A DNA stretch of 11,008 bases from NCBI GenBank assembly GCA_014729665.1, contig WJJO01000185.1, forward strand, positions 1 through 11,008, written 5' to 3'. The notes beneath the pieces are model-generated. The model searched no databases. It had not been told where the DNA came from and was given only the letters and a program-made list of their open reading frames with translations. Shown piece after piece: positions 6,726 to 11,008 of this stretch. Position 1 is the stretch's first letter, and each line of letters opens with the position of its first letter. Both the position numbers and the translations under genes were made by a program. This stretch comes from Caldifarciminota bacterium (GTDB lineage Bacteria > Hydrothermota > Tepidihabitantia > B3-TA06).

Positions 6726-6941
6726 TTGTATTAGAGGAAATACAATCAGGTTCGGATGGTTAACCTGGAGGTATATACCAAGCAACATAAGTCGAAAATG
6801 TGGTATATTAGGGTAGATTAGTAATCATACAACTATTGTCATACTACAGGATGGTTTGGAAATCAGTAGAATCCGAGTTAAACTTTTCTAAGAATAAGGT
6901 TTGATTTCCCCAAAAACAATCACATGTTCTAATCTACCTTG
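6726..6941 (+). ncRNA. Candidate structured leader RNA (unknown class)
   Basis: The gene-free stretch between tRNA-Arg and the 706-aa gene holds the promoters (6539-6672) and this element. Reading along the message, helices follow each other almost without gaps: 6726-6732 with 6739-6745 (7 bp, loop 6); 6747-6752 with 6762-6767 (6 bp, loop 9); 6773-6780 with 6801-6808 (8 bp, loop 20); then a long-range helix 6809-6821 with 6929-6941 (13 bp including two G-U pairs). Inside that last helix, 6835-6839 pairs with 6916-6920, 6858-6865 with 6902-6909 (8 bp), and 6867-6871 with 6886-6890, all properly nested. The ribosome binding site lies just outside it, about 20 bases downstream. I recognise no known riboswitch, T-box, 6S or SRP motif. 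Helices were found by eye in A/T-rich DNA, so some may be chance. Confidence 0.4.
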
Positions 6942-6961
6942 CGGAAAATTTAATAAACTCC

Positions 6962-6968
6962 AAGGAGG
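6962..6968 (+). promoter_or_regulatory. Ribosome binding site of the 706-aa secreted protein
   Basis: AAGGAGG, nearly the full anti-16S complement, stands 6 bases before the ATG at 6975. It suggests strong translation and fixes the start. Confidence 0.85.
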
Positions 6969-6974
6969 ATAACG

Positions 6975-9095
6975 ATGCTTAAGAAGCTGATGGTTTTATG
7001 TCTGGCAGGGGTATTGTTCTTGATGGCCGGTCCGGCCGTTACAGAGATCAGGATTGACACCGATTCGCCCCTGAATCGTTACACTGTCCCTTTAACTTCG
7101 TTAAACAGCACGGGTAACGACACCGAGCCTGGCCAATGGGGCGAGGTTATGGCCTATCCAGAGGCGAGTAATAATTTTAACATCCTATACAAGGCCGGTG
7201 TAACCACCTATGATCAGCAGCAGAACACTGTTCAAGGGAACCGTGTCGTTCCTTATCCACAAGATGACGATACCTGTGTTCACGTTTGCTGGACGTATTC
7301 ACCTGATGAAGAAGCTGCGCATCCCAACCGCGCGATCCATTGGAACGTCTGGTCTGAGAAAACAATGGGCTTTACCGATCCCACTCCCAAGGTCTCCGGG
7401 GCATTCAAGGCGGGTTATACAACCATGGGATTGCTTAGCGACGGTCGTGCGGTAGTCGCTTTCCACCAGAGAACCGGTGGCGACCAGTATTACTCACATG
7501 TTGCCGTAGAGGCAGCGCCGGGTTTCCGTACATTCAATTTGCCCGTTGCAGTAAGTCTTAACTCTTTTGAGGGGGACTATCCCATCTGGCCGCATATCGT
7601 TATCGGTTTAAATGACGTTATTCACGTCGTTGCAAGTAATCACGAGGCGGATTACCCAGGTGTTGCGTACTCGCGATCCACCGACGAAGGCGGCAGCTTC
7701 TCCGAATGGGTTAAGGTCTCAGATTATGCCGGCGCCGACGTAGGTGTGGCTTGCAGTCCTGACGGCGAGAAGGTTTGCGTAACCTGGACGGAAGAACTTA
7801 TAGAGGATAAGATGTCCTCGGGCAACGTAATGTACAGGGAGTCTACCGACGGCGGCTTGACCTGGGGCGATCCGGTAAACATTACCGAAGATCGCTACCT
7901 GCAGGATGGATTCCCGATGGATGACGAGGCCTGGCGTATTTATGCCGATTGGGGAAGCCCTTCTGCGGCCTACGACAGGGATGGAAACCTGCATATCGTA
8001 TTCGAGGAAGGCGCTTATTCGCACCATACGGACGATGGAATCTACATCAATTACCTCTTCTATCACCGTATAGCATACTGGAACAGCCAGACTAACGAAT
8101 TCAGCCTCCCGTCAGGTCCGTTCGGATGCTGGGATATGGTCTTCGAGGATACTGCGACCGGTGAACCGGTTCTGGATACGACATTTTATGACTGGGCCTT
8201 GTGGGGTATCCACAGGGATTACTTCGATTATCCTACCGAAGGTGATCCGGGTGAAAATGAGACAGGCTGCTGGAAGCCTCAGTTGGCCTTCGATAATAAC
8301 GGCAACATCGTTGTGGCCTTTGCAGGTAAGCATACTATCTACAAGGGCGACGATGAGGACGTTCACAAGAACCCCGACGTAAGCATTGCCGGACTTATCA
8401 ACGGCGACGTTTACGTTACCGTATCACCCGACGGGCAGGAATGGTATCCTCTCAAAGACTTTGATTTCGAGGGAAACCGTGACTTTGCCACAGCCCATGA
8501 GGCGTACGTGACCAACGTAACCCACACTATTACCAAGGACGGCAATCCCGAAGAATGCGCCGACGAGAGTCAATTCACCATCTGGCCGTATGCAACCGGC
8601 GATAATATCCTGCACCTGACCTATCTGAGGGACATGTTTGCAGACCCCGCGTTACCAGATTATGCTACAGAAGACTACTACACCACCAACCCCATCTTTT
8701 ATCAGCGGGTGAAACTGAACATGGGTGAAAGGAACGGAACCTTTAATCCTGACGGCACACATTACCCGCCCCTTGGCGGTTCGGCCCTTGAGTATTCGGA
8801 TATCGATGAAGAACCGGTAGTTGAAGCCGCAGGTGTTGAGCTGGTCGGCTCGAACCTCGCCGACGGATCGGTATCTTTTAATATCTCAGGCTCGATAAAA
8901 GAAGGCTCTCTTAAGGTCTATGACGTTTCCGGTTCCCTTGTGAAGACGGTATTCGAGGGTTCCCTTGACGGACCGAATACCCTGACCTGGGATAGAACCG
9001 ACAACGGCGGTAAAAGTGTTTCACAGGGCGTGTACTTCTACTCGTTCCAGACCCCTGAGGTTACCACGAGCGGCAGGTTCGTATTGGTGCATTAG
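6975..9095 (+). CDS. Secreted Asp-box (sialidase-like fold) protein with C-terminal FlgD-like/sorting tail
   Basis: Large exported protein of unknown function, 706 aa. A signal peptide (KK followed by a hydrophobic core) covers about residues 1-22. Two Asp-box-like motifs of beta-propeller proteins can be seen: STDEGGSFSEW (235-245, with one extra residue) and a clean STDGGLTW (290-297). Other repeated blades read like DRDGNLHIVF, DNNGNIVVAF and SPDGQEWYPL, so the body is probably a six-bladed sialidase/BNR-like propeller. I do not see a convincing sialidase active site (no FRIP motif), so hydrolase activity should not be assumed. The last approximately 84 residues (from about 623) contain LKVYDVSGSLVKTV, LTWDRTDNGGK and QGVYFYSFQ, a FlgD-like domain that in FCB-type bacteria serves as a Por/type IX-like sorting tail. 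The gene is monocistronic, with its own promoters, long leader, strong ribosome binding site and terminator, as expected for an abundant surface or exported protein. The protein is acidic and rich in D, G, W and Y. Confidence 0.92.
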   Translation: MLKKLMVLCLAGVLFLMAGPAVTEIRIDTDSPLNRYTVPLTSLNSTGNDTEPGQWGEVMAYPEASNNFNILYKAGVTTYDQQQNTVQGNRVVPYPQDDDTCVHVCWTYSPDEEAAHPNRAIHWNVWSEKTMGFTDPTPKVSGAFKAGYTTMGLLSDGRAVVAFHQRTGGDQYYSHVAVEAAPGFRTFNLPVAVSLNSFEGDYPIWPHIVIGLNDVIHVVASNHEADYPGVAYSRSTDEGGSFSEWVKVSDYAGADVGVACSPDGEKVCVTWTEELIEDKMSSGNVMYRESTDGGLTWGDPVNITEDRYLQDGFPMDDEAWRIYADWGSPSAAYDRDGNLHIVFEEGAYSHHTDDGIYINYLFYHRIAYWNSQTNEFSLPSGPFGCWDMVFEDTATGEPVLDTTFYDWALWGIHRDYFDYPTEGDPGENETGCWKPQLAFDNNGNIVVAFAGKHTIYKGDDEDVHKNPDVSIAGLINGDVYVTVSPDGQEWYPLKDFDFEGNRDFATAHEAYVTNVTHTITKDGNPEECADESQFTIWPYATGDNILHLTYLRDMFADPALPDYATEDYYTTNPIFYQRVKLNMGERNGTFNPDGTHYPPLGGSALEYSDIDEEPVVEAAGVELVGSNLADGSVSFNISGSIKEGSLKVYDVSGSLVKTVFEGSLDGPNTLTWDRTDNGGKSVSQGVYFYSFQTPEVTTSGRFVLVH

Positions 9096-9118
9096 GGACT
9101 TAGACATTGAATTCCTGC

Positions 9119-9148
9119 AAGGGGAGAGCCTTCGCTCTCCCCTTTTTT
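9119..9148 (+). terminator. Intrinsic terminator of the 706-aa gene
   Basis: GGGGAGAGC (9121-9129) and GCTCTCCCC (9134-9142) form a perfect 9-bp stem with a CTTC loop, extended by A-T pairs on the flanks and followed by six T (9143-9148). It starts 23 bases after the stop codon. Confidence 0.95.
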
Positions 9149-9186
9149 GTTTGAAAAAATGTCAAGGGTGCACCCGGGGTCGATAG

Positions 9187-9498
9187 GTGTATATCCCTTG
9201 GATATGTGAAGGTGTTGAATTGTCGGAAAGTTTGGATTACATATGTTGCGACTCTGTTTTTTTATATACATAACACAAGGTTTAAAGGTTAGGGAAAACC
9301 AGGTATCAAGAAGATCCGGATGAACTTGTATGGATTTTTTTTGACAAGATTCATATTGACGAAAGCAATCAGGATAAAACTATAGGATGTTATGGGTATC
9401 AGATTTACTCAGGATTTTCTGTTCGTTCGTTTCCTAATCCTAAGGGGTTGCCGGAAAAGTATCGCAAAATACGCAAAGACCTGAAAGCTGTTTTTTAG
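9187..9498 (+). pseudogene. Decayed gene fragment, family not recognised
   Basis: In one frame, 70 protein-like codons run from 9286 to the TAG at 9496-9498, including DPDELVWIFFDKIHIDE, GCYGYQIYSGFSVRSFPNP and LPEKYRKIRKDLKAVF. The stretch has no ATG or GTG, and its only TTG is late (about codon 55), so it cannot be made intact by a normal start. The same frame upstream, from a GTG at 9187, gives about 28 more codons and then hits TAA at 9271 and again at 9283. The simplest reading is the 3' part of a gene broken by stop mutations and truncated at its 5' end. Chance cannot be excluded, since the upstream part is A/T-rich and less protein-like. No promoter or ribosome binding site was found. 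Apart from this fragment, the gap 9149-9518 shows nothing I can name. Confidence 0.35.
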
Positions 9499-9518
9499 TT
9501 CGGAACCGAGGGCTTACC

Positions 9519-10271
9519 TCAGGAGTATTTATCGATTAGCCTGTTCAGGGTTGCAGCAATCTTAGCTACCCGTATAGGGGATTTGAGCTGTCTCTGGAAC
9601 TGTTCTTTGAAGAAGGGCAGGCATTTTTTGCCGAAGCGTTCGTCGAGTAGTTCTATCTGAGCAACCCTTACGTCGATGGGAACCTTTGGGTCGGTAATCC
9701 TCAGGCACAATGCATTGAACCGGTCATCTTCCGTAAGGGCGGCACCGCAGCATTTTTCAGAATCCAGGATCACTTCCTCTCTGCAATGAGGACATACTAT
9801 TGTAAGTCTTTCCCGGTTGAATAGGTCCTGGTAGAAGAAGCGAAGTCGTACACGCTTTGAGAAGAGGAAGTAAAGTATCCAGAGTGCGGAGTGTCCTATG
9901 CCGGCCAGGTTGAACGGATCAAACGAGAAAAGAATCATCTCCAGGATTGAAAAGACAGTCATTCCTGCAAGGAATGTTAAAGTAATAGTCCATCCGATCG
10001 GTCGTTTTAAGAATTGAACTAGGAGTATGCCGGTATGCGCTAAAGCCAGAATGATAAGAGGTATGGTCGTTGTGTTTTGGGAGATAACGTCCAGTACACT
10101 GCCTACGTATATCCTGGGAAAAAGATTAGTAAGCAGCCCGACTATCAGTATAACCGAACCACCCTGAATTATAAGAAAGAGCCATCCAAGGAATTTGAAT
10201 TCCCAGAGACCTTTTGCTTCTTCAGGAGAATATTCCTCGAGTATCTGATTCTTTTTCACAAATCCTTCCAA
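9519..10271 (-). CDS. Membrane protein with zinc-knuckle-like motif and helical C-terminal tail, unknown function
   Basis: Function unknown. The 250-aa product has four hydrophobic segments (about 28-48, 69-88, 94-116 and 122-138). A cytoplasmic-looking tail contains CPHC (C160, C163) and CC (C174, C175), which may bind zinc. The last approximately 65 residues look all-helical and HEAT-like (VRVAQIELLDERFGKKCLPF, then SPIRVAKIAATLNRLIDKY). There is no ATG near the front: the first possible start is TTG at 10271, with a stop codon just before it. GTG at 10259 follows a GGAAGGA only 3 bases away and is the main alternative. The start lies one base after the otsB stop, so translation is probably coupled to otsB. 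A role in trehalose or stress physiology would be only guilt by association. The arrangement resembles small membrane sensors that pair zinc ribbons with HEAT repeats, but I cannot name a family. Confidence 0.85.
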   Translation of the reverse strand: MEGFVKKNQILEEYSPEEAKGLWEFKFLGWLFLIIQGGSVILIVGLLTNLFPRIYVGSVLDVISQNTTTIPLIILALAHTGILLVQFLKRPIGWTITLTFLAGMTVFSILEMILFSFDPFNLAGIGHSALWILYFLFSKRVRLRFFYQDLFNRERLTIVCPHCREEVILDSEKCCGAALTEDDRFNALCLRITDPKVPIDVRVAQIELLDERFGKKCLPFFKEQFQRQLKSPIRVAKIAATLNRLIDKYS

Positions 10272-10272
10272 T

Positions 10273-10992
10273 CTATTCTAAGAATTGCCGGATCAATTCC
10301 AACAAACGGGATGGCGAATCCAACATGTAGTCAGCGTATTCGGCAATTTTATTACCCACAGCAACCCTCAAGGAATTCTCGGGCAGGGCTTCAAATCCAT
10401 CAAGATCGGTGATATCGTCACCGAAATATACGGTCAAGGAATCTTCGCTGGTTAAGAAATTCTCCACCATGAACTGAACGGCAATTCCTTTATTCATCCC
10501 CGTGGGGCGCAGTTCAAGAACCGCTTTGCCTTCTATGATTTCCATCTCTTCGTAGTTGGGAAGCGCTTCCGCGCGATTGTAAAACTCCTCCTTGGTATGT
10601 TCTATGGTTGTTTTATCGGCAAGGCGGTAGTGGATGGCCACTGCACAACCCTTGTGTTCCACGATGATTCCGGGCCAGTCTGATAGTTCCTCAAGGCCTG
10701 AAGCAAAATCATCCAGATCGCGTTGTATCTCCTCATCGTCGAGGATTGACTGTTCTACTTCTCCCGGCATCTGTAACTCGCATCCGTGACAGCCGGCAAA
10801 AGCCAACGAAATACTGGAAGGTATGTATTCTTGAAGTTCCATCAGGCTGCGTCCACTTAATATAGCCACGTTAGTAAAATCCCTTTCCACAAGCTGTCTA
10901 AAAAGAAGCTTCAGGTCAGGAGACGGATTCACCTTGTCCGGGGTTGGAGCAATGTCAACCAGGGTTCCGTCAAAGTCGAACAGGAGCAGCAA
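10273..10992 (-). CDS. otsB: Trehalose-6-phosphate phosphatase (OtsB), 5' end uncertain
   Basis: OtsB removes the phosphate of trehalose 6-phosphate to give trehalose, the last step of the OtsA-OtsB pathway for this compatible solute; it is a Mg-dependent HAD enzyme of the cytoplasm. The 239 aa contain DFDGTL (D6 nucleophile, D8), SGRS (46-49), GCHGCEL (67-73, cap-side family block), LRPTGMNKG with K168, and GDDITDLDGF (191-200). The last motif is the T6P-phosphatase form of the HAD metal-binding motif. The length fits compact OtsB proteins. The TTG at 10992 is doubtful: it has no well-placed ribosome binding site and the frame stays open to the window edge at 11008. The true start may be outside, possibly as a fusion to or overlap with an otsA-type synthase gene. 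The next gene follows after one base. Mannosyl-phosphoglycerate or sucrose phosphatases are less likely by motif. Confidence 0.92.
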   Translation of the reverse strand: MLLLFDFDGTLVDIAPTPDKVNPSPDLKLLFRQLVERDFTNVAILSGRSLMELQEYIPSSISLAFAGCHGCELQMPGEVEQSILDDEEIQRDLDDFASGLEELSDWPGIIVEHKGCAVAIHYRLADKTTIEHTKEEFYNRAEALPNYEEMEIIEGKAVLELRPTGMNKGIAVQFMVENFLTSEDSLTVYFGDDITDLDGFEALPENSLRVAVGNKIAEYADYMLDSPSRLLELIRQFLE

Positions 10993-11008
10993 TCCCCTGC
11001 CGGATTTA

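Noticed and set aside
6679..6974. Known leader or housekeeping RNAs (T-box, SRP RNA, 6S RNA, c-di-GMP or SAM riboswitch)
   Set aside because: None of their hallmark sequence blocks is present, so I left the element unclassified.
9341..9385. TTGACA-like boxes on the plus strand
   Set aside because: No -10 at proper spacing, and they lie inside the protein-like frame of the decayed gene.
10077..10412. A 111-codon plus-strand frame across otsB and the membrane protein gene
   Set aside because: It is antisense to two coupled genes, has no ribosome binding site and no recognisable motif.

Overview
The window reads as a slice of a bacterial chromosome of moderate G+C, most likely from an uncultured lineage of the FCB superphylum or a neighbouring candidate phylum (WOR-3, Cloacimonetes or similar). 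The main evidence is two large exported proteins that end in Por/type IX-like or FlgD-like C-terminal tails, the M6 protease plus FG-GAP architecture, and tRNA genes without an encoded CCA. The phylum is an inference. There are no phage, transposon, CRISPR or toxin-antitoxin genes.

Layout: positions 75-5519 (minus strand) hold a tight three-gene run. It starts with a 1071-aa secreted M6 metalloprotease, continues with a 218-aa small envelope protein, and ends with nadB (L-aspartate oxidase, first step of NAD synthesis). The gaps are 8 and 4 bases. A perfect 10-bp inverted repeat lies just upstream of the protease ribosome binding site.

Positions 5701-6528 (minus strand) hold a translation cluster: tRNA-Arg(ACG), tadA and tRNA-Ser(CGA). 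TadA is the enzyme that converts A34 of tRNA-Arg(ACG) to inosine, so the enzyme sits directly beside its substrate gene. Sigma70-like promoters can be read for tRNA-Arg and for tadA.

Positions 6595-9148 (plus strand) hold one monocistronic unit. It has tandem promoters, an approximately 300-nt leader packed with consecutive inverted repeats, a 706-aa secreted Asp-box protein with a C-terminal sorting tail, and a textbook intrinsic terminator. The leader is the most intriguing element here: four adjacent helices can be drawn, the last being a nested long-range helix that closes about 130 nt.

Positions 9187-9498 (plus strand) look like a decayed gene: 70 codons of protein-like frame with no start codon, preceded by two in-frame stops.

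Positions 9519-10992 (minus strand) hold otsB (trehalose-6-phosphate phosphatase, start uncertain at the window edge), followed one base later by a TTG- or GTG-started membrane protein of unknown function with a zinc-knuckle-like motif and a helical tail.
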